The notes below the pieces were generated by a model. The model was given only the letters and a program-made list of their open reading frames with translations, had not been told where the DNA came from and searched no databases. The translations under genes and the position numbers were made by a program. A stretch of 64,000 bases of DNA from an uncultured Robinsoniella sp. (GTDB lineage Bacteria; Bacillota; Clostridia; Lachnospirales; Lachnospiraceae), in contig UQGG01000007.1 in assembly GCA_900540475.1 (NCBI GenBank), forward strand, positions 140,305 to 204,304, written 5' to 3'. Below, piece after piece: positions 10,001 to 17,416 of the stretch (positions are counted from its first letter, which is position 1; every line of letters begins with the position of its first letter).

Positions 10001-11198
10001 AGACGGCAATATCTTTATGTGCTACTCAGCATCCGGTACCGGTTCAGAATATGCCATTGGTATGTGCAGTGCAAAGGGAGGAGCAGATTTGCTGGATGCG
10101 TCAAATTGGACAAAGAGCCCTTATCCGCTGCTTACATCCAGAGATGTAAATGGGGAAGAAGGTCCGGGACATAACTCCTTTACGGTAGATCAGGACGGCA
10201 ATGCAATCTTTGTATACCATGCCAGACCAACCTCACACAACTACCGGAAATGCGGTTCCGATTATAATGGAAATAACAGTTCCTATAATGGGGAGCCCCT
10301 GAACGATCCCTGCCGCCATGCCAGACTAAAGCGTGTACATTGGGCAGCGGACGGTTCACCTATTTTAAAGATGACCTATGAAGAAGAATTACTGGATGCA
10401 TACAGCACGGTATCATTGAAGGTAACCGTAACCAAAAAAGCAGAAGAAAAAGTAACCGTAGAGTATGCGGCACAAACCGGCGGAAAAATCAGCGGAACAG
10501 CTGTACAGACCATTGTAAAAGGCGGATCTACTGCAGAAGTCACGGCAGTGGCTGATACCGGCTATTCTTTCACTGGATGGAGTGATGGTATTAAAACTGC
10601 AAAACGCAGTGACCGAAATGTAACAGCATCCAAAAAGCTGACAGCAAACTTTACGAAGAATCAGACACCGCCAAAACCGCCGGTACCAAATCCGCCGGTA
10701 TCGGAAACGCCAAAAGCATCCAGGGTAAAATTAAGCAAAACAAATATCACCATTGGTTATAAAGAAAAGGTCAAATTAAAAGCAACAGTAATCCCTGCAA
10801 AGGCATCTCAGAAAGTTACCTGGAGCTCAAGCAACAAATCCATAGTAAAAGTAACATCAAAAGGAGAAATAACAGGCAGAAAGACAGGAAAGTCTACAAT
10901 TACCGTAAAAACCGCAAACGGTAAAAAGAGTTACTGTAAGGTAACTGTGAAAAAAGCACCTAAGACTATTTCAATATCTCCAAAAACAAAGAATCTGAAG
11001 AAAGGAAAGACTTGGAAGATAAAAGTAAAATTCCCTTCAAAGACAGCCAGTTATAAACTGAAATATAAATCTTTCAAGAAATCAGTGGCTGTAGTTTCAT
11101 CAAGCGGTAAAATCACAGCAAAGAAAAAAGGAAATGCAAAGATCAGGGTAACTACCTATAATGGGGAAAAGGCTTATGTTACAATCCATGTAAAGTAA
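7041..11198 (+). CDS. Large secreted GH43 protein with LamG, InlB-like and BIG2 domains
   Basis: AGGAGG ends 6 nt before the ATG and a signal peptide follows (cleavage near TAFASE). Then come an acidic Gln/Asn/Glu-rich linker (30-145), a LamG-like domain (149-388), a BIG2 domain (389-472), a short degenerate GH43-like stretch (about 474-640, ending in a VSLTEEEYQ motif), a Big_4-like domain (640-705), a full GH43 propeller (750-1105), an InlB-type repeat (1136-1200), a Pro-rich linker and two BIG2 domains (1228-1385). The likely catalytic triad is D756 (MADPCIYW), D913 (CLDMTYF) and E980 (VNEGATV); WAPEIH is also typical of GH43. Arabinofuranosidase or xylosidase activity is inferred from the family and the subfamily is not resolved. 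It is the last gene of the surface cluster before a strong terminator. Confidence 0.88.
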   Translation: MKNKMFKKILAVVTAVAVAATPMSGTAFASENVTVMSEAEQQDSEPVKEAYKGAFAEASKGATTEATIEAAAGTEADGADNVLSNTVDPEQSEAILQEDNVQDAQKEMTGQTDNLKESNNLKQTGNLLQSDNLEQSAADQTAGEISSTAISSYDFKDYKLSDDGKSLEYEDQKLLLETAGSGKKPSLINDVYRGQVLQLNEADYNNRGYALLPGNPFAGKDTENGLTLNFWTKTTGKAGGDRCLIDFEVAPSTGKRAGTFAVNQLMAYWNTTDQNTYYTDFSISSLGMDQKDAWKMVTMTVTKSGITFYSDGVKKQHTITSGTERYEQMISDLTGGLAGNPSATNVRLGASLATYWKCAGAMLDDVSFYGKALSDDEIAKLYQETMVPIPLERVTITGKNTVDEDKSIHLGVTLEPASTNVDKTVTWVSDKPEVLAVDEKGTAKGISEGTAHVTAIVSGVESESFEITVRGVESIRELQEGYYAAVYSTSTDFYASASNVAQETRSVYMAVSKDGKNFEVLNNGGAVIFSKNTSGTLQITDPRIFKTEEGFTVAAPDATLSKGIHLFNSRDGVNYYDDIMVSETELSALPLKRSNFTLLLNGENILDTDEQITLGNAVSLTEEEYQNIVNKLGTVVNNGLESLTGLNVDAQQGLTEQELEKQYPSVNALYTDGSRQEFSIDWDGALQGINLSQPGEYTITGKVVQTQYVNKLKELNGSSLPEDDPENANPDDPDNYNEETGTVYYDETKFVEGMADPCIYWDEQSGYYYMTGSYFPEDGDQIDGSDQLEQYDRVVLRRAKTLEGLQDRSTQVTVWKAGNQGFYDGENYASRGYRYIWAPEIHRVGDNWVIYFTESHSSNLFDIYCHALVLPGDKDPYETALQSSGQSSEWTDYKLGVTSQVSDNPFSRSFCLDMTYFKDEVNGQSYVIWAGKPTAAYQGSSTDLFIASVDEQQPWLVTSEPTRITCSDYGWERIRYCVNEGATVLQKDGNIFMCYSASGTGSEYAIGMCSAKGGADLLDASNWTKSPYPLLTSRDVNGEEGPGHNSFTVDQDGNAIFVYHARPTSHNYRKCGSDYNGNNSSYNGEPLNDPCRHARLKRVHWAADGSPILKMTYEEELLDAYSTVSLKVTVTKKAEEKVTVEYAAQTGGKISGTAVQTIVKGGSTAEVTAVADTGYSFTGWSDGIKTAKRSDRNVTASKKLTANFTKNQTPPKPPVPNPPVSETPKASRVKLSKTNITIGYKEKVKLKATVIPAKASQKVTWSSSNKSIVKVTSKGEITGRKTGKSTITVKTANGKKSYCKVTVKKAPKTISISPKTKNLKKGKTWKIKVKFPSKTASYKLKYKSFKKSVAVVSSSGKITAKKKGNAKIRVTTYNGEKAYVTIHVK

Positions 11199-11339
11199 GC
11201 TTACAGGGAATTACACAAAAAGATAAACTATAAATAAACCAAAAATAAAACATATAGAAACCATACAGAAAACATATAGAAATTAGACACACAACAGTGG
11301 AAATGATATTGGAATTACAATATCCCACAATGAACAAAT

Positions 11340-11384
11340 GGCAGGATTAAAAGAACCGGAATGTATTTTAATCCTGCCTGTTTT
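11340..11384 (+). terminator. Intrinsic terminator of the GH43 surface cluster
   Basis: A perfect 13-bp stem (11340-11352 with 11366-11378) is followed by TGTTTT. Confidence 0.85.
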
Positions 11385-11454
11385 CATGATATCAATCCTT
11401 ATCACCAGCGCTTTAAAGAAAATTGAAAAAAATGTAAAATGTTAAAATTAATAC

Positions 11455-11483
11455 TTGATTTTATGGACATGCAATGCTATAAT
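11455..11483 (+). promoter_or_regulatory. Sigma70-type promoter of tRNA-Pro
   Basis: TTGATT (11455-11460), a 17-bp spacer and a perfect TATAAT (11478-11483) lie just upstream of the tRNA. Confidence 0.85.
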
Positions 11484-11498
11484 GATAAAGCTGAATAG

Positions 11499-11572
11499 CG
11501 AAGCGTGGCTCAGTTTGGTAGAGCGCTGCGTTCGGGACGCAGAGGTCGTGGGTTCGAATCCCGTCGCTTCGA
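11499..11572 (+). tRNA. tRNA-Pro(CGG)
   Basis: The sequence folds as a full cloverleaf: 7-bp acceptor stem CGAAGCG/CGCTTCG, D stem GCTC/GAGC, anticodon stem CTGCG/CGCAG around loop TTCGGGA (anticodon CGG, decoding CCG), T loop TTCGAAT and discriminator A. CCA is not encoded. It has its own promoter and terminator. Confidence 0.97.
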
Positions 11573-11588
11573 TTCCTTGGCAGGGGCG

Positions 11589-11629
11589 CCGGAAACCTTA
11601 TATTATATGGGGTTTCCGGTCTTTTTTTT
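11589..11629 (+). terminator. Terminator of tRNA-Pro
   Basis: The 9-bp stem CCGGAAACC/GGTTTCCGG is followed by TC and eight T residues. Confidence 0.92.
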
Positions 11630-11706
11630 GTTTAAAATCAGATGGGGAAGGCCTAATCGGTCTTATTTTCCGGATTCAGGTAAAGCCATCCGGTTCATAT
11701 AATGTA

Positions 11707-12066
11707 TTATTCTATATCCGTAAAGAAATGGGTATCGACTTCTTGAATGGACAAGGTCATAAGAGGATTTTCCAGCTTAACTTTAATATCTTTAGCTACA
11801 TTTATAAAGGAGTCTTTAAATGCTTCTTTATCCCATGTCTCAATTGGATTTCTTGTAACCGTTATAATATAAGCCACTTCACCTAAACTGCATCCACGGA
11901 CTTTCCCGCATACAAGCCGGTTTACATCTATAAAGCCTGTGACATATATGTCAGAGCTTAAATATTCATCATTAGCACTGTCCTCCCATAACTGGGCAAT
12001 ATATTCTTCGCTATAAAATTTCATATCAAGTCCGTAGAAAGTTAAGATATACTTTTCTGTTATCAT
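11707..12066 (-). CDS. Small hypothetical cytoplasmic protein
   Basis: This is a 119-residue acidic protein with no signal peptide or membrane segment, and no family I recognise. The ATG is preceded by GGTGG at a plausible distance. It converges on the tRNA-Pro unit and is divergent from the XRE regulator at 12244, with which it shares a 177-bp intergenic region. The amino-acid composition (WEDSANDEYL, several aromatic residues) looks like a real globular protein rather than a shadow of the opposite strand, where the only overlapping frame runs through the tRNA. Confidence 0.6.
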   Translation of the reverse strand: MITEKYILTFYGLDMKFYSEEYIAQLWEDSANDEYLSSDIYVTGFIDVNRLVCGKVRGCSLGEVAYIITVTRNPIETWDKEAFKDSFINVAKDIKVKLENPLMTLSIQEVDTHFFTDIE

Positions 12067-12143
12067 GATACCACCAAATAATAATTGATTATATTAAAGT
12101 ATGATAATGCAGGGAAATTGCTACTTTTTTGGTACTTTTGGGG

Positions 12144-12163
12144 ATGTAAAAGGTTTTTTACAT
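12144..12163. promoter_or_regulatory. Palindrome between divergent genes, possible operator
   Basis: ATGTAAAA, four bases, then TTTTACAT form a perfect 8-bp inverted repeat about 80 bp before the XRE regulator. This is a common position and form for an autoregulatory operator, but it could equally be a small hairpin. Confidence 0.35.
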
Positions 12164-12243
12164 GGGAAAATCCCGCAATGGAAAACAGTTTTGATAGCTG
12201 GAATCAACGCTCCAGGATAGAATGAAAGCAGGAGGAAATCAAA

Positions 12244-12825
12244 ATGGAGATTAGCAGACAAATAAAAAAATACAGACAGGAATTTAAATTATCTCAGGAG
12301 GATCTGGCTGAGAAGATATTCGTAACCCGGCAGACCATTTCAAACTGGGAGAACGATAAGAACTATCCGGATATAAATAGCCTCGTGCTTTTAAGCAATC
12401 TCTTTGGTACTTCTCTTGATATTTTAGTGAAAGGAGATCTGGAGCAAATGAAAGAAGTAATTAAGATGGAGGATATTGCAGTCCTGAAACGTGACAGTAC
12501 CATTTTTGCTGTATTGCTTGCAGCCACTGTGCTATCAATTGTCCCGCTGTTTCTGTATATGGATTTTGCCGGAATTGCGATCTGGATAATTCTGTTTGGG
12601 ATTACCATGTATTATGCATTCCGTATCGAAAAGCAAAAGAAAATACATGAAATTAAGACTTACAAAGAAATTGTGGCGTTTATCGAGGGGAAAAGGCTGG
12701 ATGAAATTGAACAAACCCGGGAAAGCGGAAAGAGACCATACCAGGCGGTGCTTTATATAATCGGTTCCGGACTGATTACTGCAGTTGTTGTGATTGTAAT
12801 GTATCTGTTTCTAGGCAAGGCATGA
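12244..12825 (+). CDS. XRE-family regulator with C-terminal membrane segments
   Basis: AGGAGG lies 8 nt before the ATG. Residues 1-65 form a Cro/C1-type helix-turn-helix (LSQEDLAEKIFVTRQTISNW is the recognition region). A helical linker follows, then two adjacent hydrophobic segments (about 93-130) and one near the C-terminus (165-190), suggesting a membrane-tethered DNA-binding protein. Such fusions are common in clostridia and often sense the envelope or a neighbouring product, but its targets are not shown here. A palindrome at 12144-12163 may be its own operator. Confidence 0.85.
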   Translation: MEISRQIKKYRQEFKLSQEDLAEKIFVTRQTISNWENDKNYPDINSLVLLSNLFGTSLDILVKGDLEQMKEVIKMEDIAVLKRDSTIFAVLLAATVLSIVPLFLYMDFAGIAIWIILFGITMYYAFRIEKQKKIHEIKTYKEIVAFIEGKRLDEIEQTRESGKRPYQAVLYIIGSGLITAVVVIVMYLFLGKA

Positions 12826-12990
12826 CACCCGATTTAGGCGACCGGCTCAGAAAAAGCAAAGACCGTAAAATATTACATGTTTTCATAAGATTTTTCTATT
12901 CTTTTTTGATCGAAAGAGGATTATACTTAAGCTAACAAATAGGCAGACAAACAAAAGTCTTTAGATCAGGATAAGAAAGGAGGAATTTGT

Positions 12991-13218
12991 ATGAAACGGT
13001 TCACCTGTAAATTCTCCTCCGTGGAGGATATAGTGGCATTCGTAGACCGCGCTGAGAAATGTGATTATAATATTGATGTAAAATACGATCATGTACTGGT
13101 TGATGGCAAGTCGATTATGGGGCTGGTCAGTCTGGGGATTGAGAAGACAGTAGAAATAATCTGTTACAGTGATCATGCAGTGGCGGAAGCATTAGTTCCG
13201 GGAGCTATTGCTGCATAG
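12991..13218 (+). CDS. HPr-like protein lacking the phospho-histidine
   Basis: This 75-residue protein has the HPr fold signature DGKSIMGLVSLG in its second half, matching the segment around the regulatory serine of HPr. The first half has no GxHARPA active-site loop; that region reads SSVEDIVAFVDRAEK and has no histidine. It therefore cannot act as a normal PTS phosphocarrier at His15, but it keeps a Ser at the HPr-Ser46-like position and could be Crh-like. AAAGGAGG lies 7 nt upstream of the ATG. It is probably a single-gene unit ending at the hairpin at 13255. Confidence 0.8.
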   Translation: MKRFTCKFSSVEDIVAFVDRAEKCDYNIDVKYDHVLVDGKSIMGLVSLGIEKTVEIICYSDHAVAEALVPGAIAA

Positions 13219-13254
13219 GTATTCGTAAATTTGTAAAGGTGTTACTGAGATTAG

Positions 13255-13293
13255 ATGGCAGTTGTGGGCTGAAAGGCGTGCAACTGCCATTTT
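13255..13293 (+). terminator. Terminator after HPr-like gene
   Basis: The 10-bp stem ATGGCAGTTG/CAACTGCCAT has a 16-nt loop and is followed by TTT. Confidence 0.7.
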
Positions 13294-13379
13294 CCGCAGA
13301 TAATATTGCAAAGTTGCGTAAATTATGATATTCTCTTAAAGGTATTACCATGTTTTTATTAGAAATTGGAGAACATTAA

Positions 13380-14456
13380 ATGACGAAGAAACAAGTATTT
13401 CGGACAGCAGTATTTTTTGTGCTTCTGGTAGGTATATTATGGGGCTTAAACAGCCTTTTTGTACATCCGGCTGCGGATGGAACTACAGCACGTTACCGAG
13501 CATTTTATAAGGAAGAAAAAGAAAACACCTGGGACGCGGTTTACATAGGAAACAGTGTTGTGGAACGTGCATGGGCGGCACCCCTTGCCTGGCATGAACA
13601 TGGAATTGCTGTTTATTCCATGTCAACTGATTTACAGCCAATGAATCTAACAGTCAATGTATTAAAAGAGGTCAAGAAAAAGCAGAATGTTCAACTTGCC
13701 ATTATCGATCTCAGAGGCATCCGGGAGAGCAAGCTGATTGAGCGTGATTATAAGGTACGGCGCCTGACAGATAGTATGCAGTTCTCTGAAAACAGACTGG
13801 ATACTATAAATAATGCTTTTGAGTTTGCAGAGAATTACCGAAAAGAAGACTACGATTTAGATGATAAGATATCCCACTATATTCCGTTTTTAAAGTATCA
13901 TTCCAGATGGGAAGAATTGAGTGAGACAGACTTTGTAAAACCCAAAACCAAAATGAAAGGTGTCTATGAACAGACTGCTTTTAAGATCCGGAACAAAGAA
14001 GGAACCGCTATCACAAATGAGGTAGGGGAATTGAGTGAAACACAGCTAAAGATTCTGACAGACATTATGGATTATGCAAAAGAAAATGGAATCCAGCTTC
14101 TGTTTACCGCTGTTCCCACACGTATAGGGAGTGGAGACCAGAAGCAGATTAACCGGGCATTTCAGATTGCAGAAGAGAATGGATTTCCGGGAATTAACTT
14201 TAACACAGAGGAAATGTACCAGGAACTTGGAATTGATTTCTCTGCTGACTTTTGTGATACAAACCACCTGAATTCCAGGGGGGCAAGAAAACTGACCACT
14301 TATCTGGGAAAATATCTGGCGGAAAATTATGATTTTAAGGATAAGCGTGGTGAAGAACAATATAAAAGCTGGGATGATGCCTGGAACGAATATACCGTCT
14401 TCTATGAGGAAGGCTGGAAAATGGCAGATGAGAGAAGAGCTGCAAAAAATAAATGA
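13380..14456 (+). CDS. Membrane-anchored SGNH/GDSL-like protein
   Basis: One N-terminal membrane segment (about 8-27) is followed by an extracytoplasmic domain with SGNH-hydrolase signatures: block I as YIGNSVVE (S59, GNS in place of GDS) and block V as DTNHLNSRGA (D293, H296). These would form the Ser-Asp-His triad. Proteins of this type, related to DltD/AlgJ, usually move or remove acyl groups on cell-surface polymers together with an MBOAT acyltransferase, but no MBOAT gene is in this window. GGAGAA lies 7 nt before the ATG. The gene ends in a bidirectional terminator shared with the convergent membrane-protein gene. Confidence 0.72.
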   Translation: MTKKQVFRTAVFFVLLVGILWGLNSLFVHPAADGTTARYRAFYKEEKENTWDAVYIGNSVVERAWAAPLAWHEHGIAVYSMSTDLQPMNLTVNVLKEVKKKQNVQLAIIDLRGIRESKLIERDYKVRRLTDSMQFSENRLDTINNAFEFAENYRKEDYDLDDKISHYIPFLKYHSRWEELSETDFVKPKTKMKGVYEQTAFKIRNKEGTAITNEVGELSETQLKILTDIMDYAKENGIQLLFTAVPTRIGSGDQKQINRAFQIAEENGFPGINFNTEEMYQELGIDFSADFCDTNHLNSRGARKLTTYLGKYLAENYDFKDKRGEEQYKSWDDAWNEYTVFYEEGWKMADERRAAKNK

Positions 14457-14500
14457 AAAAACAGGTTGGATTTCTATGTTTGAAATCCAACCTGTTTTTT
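14456..14500. terminator. Bidirectional terminator between convergent genes
   Basis: The 14-bp stem ACAGGTTGGATTTC/GAAATCCAACCTGT is flanked by an A-run on the left and a T-run on the right, so it can stop transcription from both sides. Confidence 0.9.
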
Positions 14501-15041
14501 ATCGTCTTAAAACTTTCTGGCTCTGCCAGAGGAACATCAGATATAAGATACCGGCAACCAGCTGAACGATTGCAATAATAAAGGTCACAACAGATGCTAA
14601 TATATTAATAATCGGAATATACATCAGCAGTTCGCAGATTAGTGAAATCACCATACATAATCCATATAATTTCCAGATCAGTCCCGCACGGCTGACCAGT
14701 GTCTGGTCCACGCCCCACAAAATCCCGGCTGTAGCCTTACAGATATAGAATACCGACAGGAATGATAAGATGGTGTTCCCCATGCCCAGCATACCCGATA
14801 TAAATCCATGATTAAAAAATAAACCAATGATGTTAACTGCCAGATTTACGATCGTAATAAAAAAGGCTGTCTTATAATCTTCGCTGACTCCGGACAGGAC
14901 ATAAATAGCATACAGACAGATAACAAAACTAGCCAGTACGGCTACCATCCCTAAAATCGGAATAAAGCCCAATAATCCCAATATCTGACCTATAAATAAA
15001 TAGTATATACCGTTTCCGGCTCTTCCTCCTAAGCTTCCCAA
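14499..15041 (-). CDS. Hypothetical polytopic membrane protein
   Basis: The 180-residue protein is mostly hydrophobic, with about five predicted membrane segments joined by short loops. No family is recognised. The start is a TTG with AGGGGG seven bases upstream; no in-frame ATG lies close to a better ribosome site. It is convergent with the SGNH gene and shares its terminator, and divergent from the two-component operon at 15344. No catalytic motif is visible. Confidence 0.7.
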   Translation of the reverse strand: MGSLGGRAGNGIYYLFIGQILGLLGFIPILGMVAVLASFVICLYAIYVLSGVSEDYKTAFFITIVNLAVNIIGLFFNHGFISGMLGMGNTILSFLSVFYICKATAGILWGVDQTLVSRAGLIWKLYGLCMVISLICELLMYIPIINILASVVTFIIAIVQLVAGILYLMFLWQSQKVLRR

Positions 15042-15260
15042 ATGAATACCCCCTTCTATATTAAATGATAATCATAGTGTAGCATAGGATGAAAAATAAG
15101 TCCATGTTAAAATGCGGTCTGATAGTCCTCCCTCATCAAATCCCCAATATCTGAAATCCCGTTATAACCCCATATTTACTGCCAGAAATATCAGTTTGTT
15201 TTTTCGACTTTTTTCATATATACTGGAACTGATAGTCTGAATATAAGAAAAAGTTTGAAA

Positions 15261-15324
15261 TGCATCATACATGATACAAAAATGATGCAACTTTGGCGCA
15301 AAATAGAAGAGAAAAATGATGCAA
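15261..15324. promoter_or_regulatory. 11-bp-phased TGATACAA-type boxes upstream of response regulator
   Basis: TGATACAA (15272-15279), TGATGCAA (15283-15290) and the weaker TGGCGCAA (15294-15301) start exactly 11 bp apart. A further TGATGCAA lies at 15317-15324 and an inverted TGCATCAT at 15261-15268. OmpR/PhoB-type regulators typically bind direct repeats with this helical phase, so these are candidate autoregulatory sites of the regulator encoded 20 bp downstream. Confidence 0.6.
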
Positions 15325-15343
15325 ATAAAACGGGGGAGAAAAA

Positions 15344-15997
15344 ATGATAAAAATACTGGTTGTTGAAGATGAAGAGCCGATTTCTAATTTGATCCGCATG
15401 AACCTTGTGAAAGCAGGATATCAGTGTGAGTGTTCATTTGATGGTTTAGATGCGGCTGATAAGATGGCGGAAGGAAATTATGATCTGGTACTTCTGGATA
15501 TCATGCTTCCAAAAATTAATGGATATGAATTGCTGGAGTATGCCAAGACCCTGAATCTTCCCGTTATTTTTATAACGGCTATGGGGTCCCTGGATAATAA
15601 AGTGAAGGGGCTTCGCCAGGGGGCAGATGACTATATCACCAAACCATTCGAAATTATAGAGCTGCTTGCCAGGGTTGAGAGTGCCCTTAGAAGATATAAT
15701 AAAGCGGAAAAGGTTATCCGCATTCTGGACATTGAAATAGATGTTTCTTCCAGAGTTGTCAGGCAAAAGGGAGAGCAAGTACTTCTGACCCTGAAGGAAT
15801 TTGAGTTGTTGCTGCTTTTTGTGCGCAATAAGAACATAGCCCTTTACCGGGAGACAATCTATGAAAATGTATGGGGAAGCAGTTATCTGGGAGACAGCAG
15901 AACAGTGGATCTGCACGTACAAAGGCTGCGAAAGAAGCTGAATTGGGAAACTTATATTGTTGCCGTATATAAAGTGGGATACAGACTGGAGGTTTAA
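15344..15997 (+). CDS. OmpR-family response regulator
   Basis: The 217-residue protein has an N-terminal receiver with the acidic pocket (VVEDEE), phospho-acceptor D52 (LVLLDIMLP), a conserved Thr (FITAMG) and Lys (YITKPFE). The C-terminal winged helix spans about 125-217. It is the first gene of a unit with the kinase at 15998 and the membrane protein at 17413. GGGGGAG precedes the ATG. It probably binds the TGATACAA boxes upstream of itself and of the VanY-type gene at 18520, so its likely output is cell-wall modification. This regulon is an inference from shared boxes. Confidence 0.93.
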   Translation: MIKILVVEDEEPISNLIRMNLVKAGYQCECSFDGLDAADKMAEGNYDLVLLDIMLPKINGYELLEYAKTLNLPVIFITAMGSLDNKVKGLRQGADDYITKPFEIIELLARVESALRRYNKAEKVIRILDIEIDVSSRVVRQKGEQVLLTLKEFELLLLFVRNKNIALYRETIYENVWGSSYLGDSRTVDLHVQRLRKKLNWETYIVAVYKVGYRLEV

Positions 15998-17416
15998 ATG
16001 AAATTTCGCTGGAAGATTTTCTTTATTTTTACGGCATTGATTGCAGTCGTATTCAGCATTTTCGGTATTTGGATAGTGACAGCCACCTTTCAGTCTTCCC
16101 TGGACCGGGAGATTGACCGTGGAAATTCCGAGAATAAAATGTTCCAGTTTGCATTTGAAATGTCCGTAAATTCATTAGGGGAAGAATATCTGGTTATAGA
16201 TGATAAAGTGATTAAAGATATCGCCAGTTCTCTGAAGAAAAGTGTAGGAGGAAGTAACAGCTATATCAGAGTTTATAATAAACAGAAAAATGTACTGTTC
16301 AGTGACGCAAATATAAAGACAGATACGGATTTCATTTCAAGACTTCAGGATAATAATTACGGATATGAAATCGTAAATGAAAATGACGGATATTATCTGA
16401 TCGTTATGTGCAAAAGTGAAAGTAAGGAAAGTGTATTTTATCTGGAGAATATCATGGATATTTCTTACATATATTCAGAACGGGAACAGCTGTTTCAGCG
16501 GTATCAGATTGGGATTGTGGTGCTGTTAGTGGGAACCGGATTTGTTACTCTGGTACTATCTAATTATCTGACACGGTCTGTAGTAACCCTGTCTAAGGTA
16601 ACCAGAAAGTTTTCCAGGGGAGATTACCAGATCCGGGCAAAACGTGTCAGCGAGGATGAAATCGGGGATCTGTCCCAGGACTTTAATGATATGGCTGAAA
16701 ACCTGTGTCAGAAAATGGGTGAACTGGCGCAGGCGGCCAGACGGCAGGAAGATTTTACAGCCTCCTTTGCCCATGAACTGAAGACGCCCCTTACTTCCAT
16801 TATCGGATACGCGGATATGCTGCGGACTATGGATCTGGATAAAGAAGAAATTATGGAAGCATCCAACTACATCTATTCCCAGGGAAAGCGGCTGGAAAGC
16901 CTATCCCTTAAACTGCTGGAATTAATTGTGACGAAGAAGCAGGAATATGAACTGACGCCGATTCAGGCAGCGGCATTTATGAAAAATGTGGTCCAGACCG
17001 TAAGCGCATCTTTGGAAGCAAAAGAGATTACGCTGCATATGAAGGCAGAAGAAGGGGTTATCATTGGAGAAAAGGATCTATTGGTTTCTTTGCTGGTGAA
17101 TCTCATCGATAATGCCAGAAAGGCGTCTTATGAGCAGGGCGACATCTGGATTACGGGAAAGAAAAACCAGGATGATTATGAAATTATGGTAAAGGACAAT
17201 GGCTGTGGTATTCCGGAGGAAGAACTTAGCAAAATTACAGAAGCCTTCTATATGGTGGACAAGTCCAGAGCCAGAAAAGAAGGAGGGGCGGGGCTTGGCA
17301 TGACACTTTGCAGTAAAATTGTGGAGATCCATGATGCCAAATGGCGTATCCGAAGTAAGGAAGGAGAGGGAACAACGATCTGGATTTCCTTCCCGGAAGG
17401 GGGAACAGGCAGATGA
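15998..17416 (+). CDS. Sensor histidine kinase (HAMP, HisKA, HATPase)
   Basis: Two membrane segments (about 7-30 and 168-190) flank an extracytoplasmic sensor of roughly 135 residues. A HAMP linker, the H box SFAHELKTPLT (H259) and ATP-binding boxes N (LLVNLIDNARKA), G1 (DNGCGI) and G2 (GGAGLGMTL) follow. The ATG directly abuts the stop of the regulator, and the last four bases overlap the next gene, so the three are translationally coupled. The signal is unknown; the linked D,D-carboxypeptidase points to an envelope or peptidoglycan cue. Confidence 0.93.
   Translation: MKFRWKIFFIFTALIAVVFSIFGIWIVTATFQSSLDREIDRGNSENKMFQFAFEMSVNSLGEEYLVIDDKVIKDIASSLKKSVGGSNSYIRVYNKQKNVLFSDANIKTDTDFISRLQDNNYGYEIVNENDGYYLIVMCKSESKESVFYLENIMDISYIYSEREQLFQRYQIGIVVLLVGTGFVTLVLSNYLTRSVVTLSKVTRKFSRGDYQIRAKRVSEDEIGDLSQDFNDMAENLCQKMGELAQAARRQEDFTASFAHELKTPLTSIIGYADMLRTMDLDKEEIMEASNYIYSQGKRLESLSLKLLELIVTKKQEYELTPIQAAAFMKNVVQTVSASLEAKEITLHMKAEEGVIIGEKDLLVSLLVNLIDNARKASYEQGDIWITGKKNQDDYEIMVKDNGCGIPEEELSKITEAFYMVDKSRARKEGGAGLGMTLCSKIVEIHDAKWRIRSKEGEGTTIWISFPEGGTGR

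Noticed and set aside
11455..11886. Plus-strand frame of 143 codons
   Set aside because: It runs through tRNA-Pro and its terminator and has no ribosome site, so it is a chance frame.
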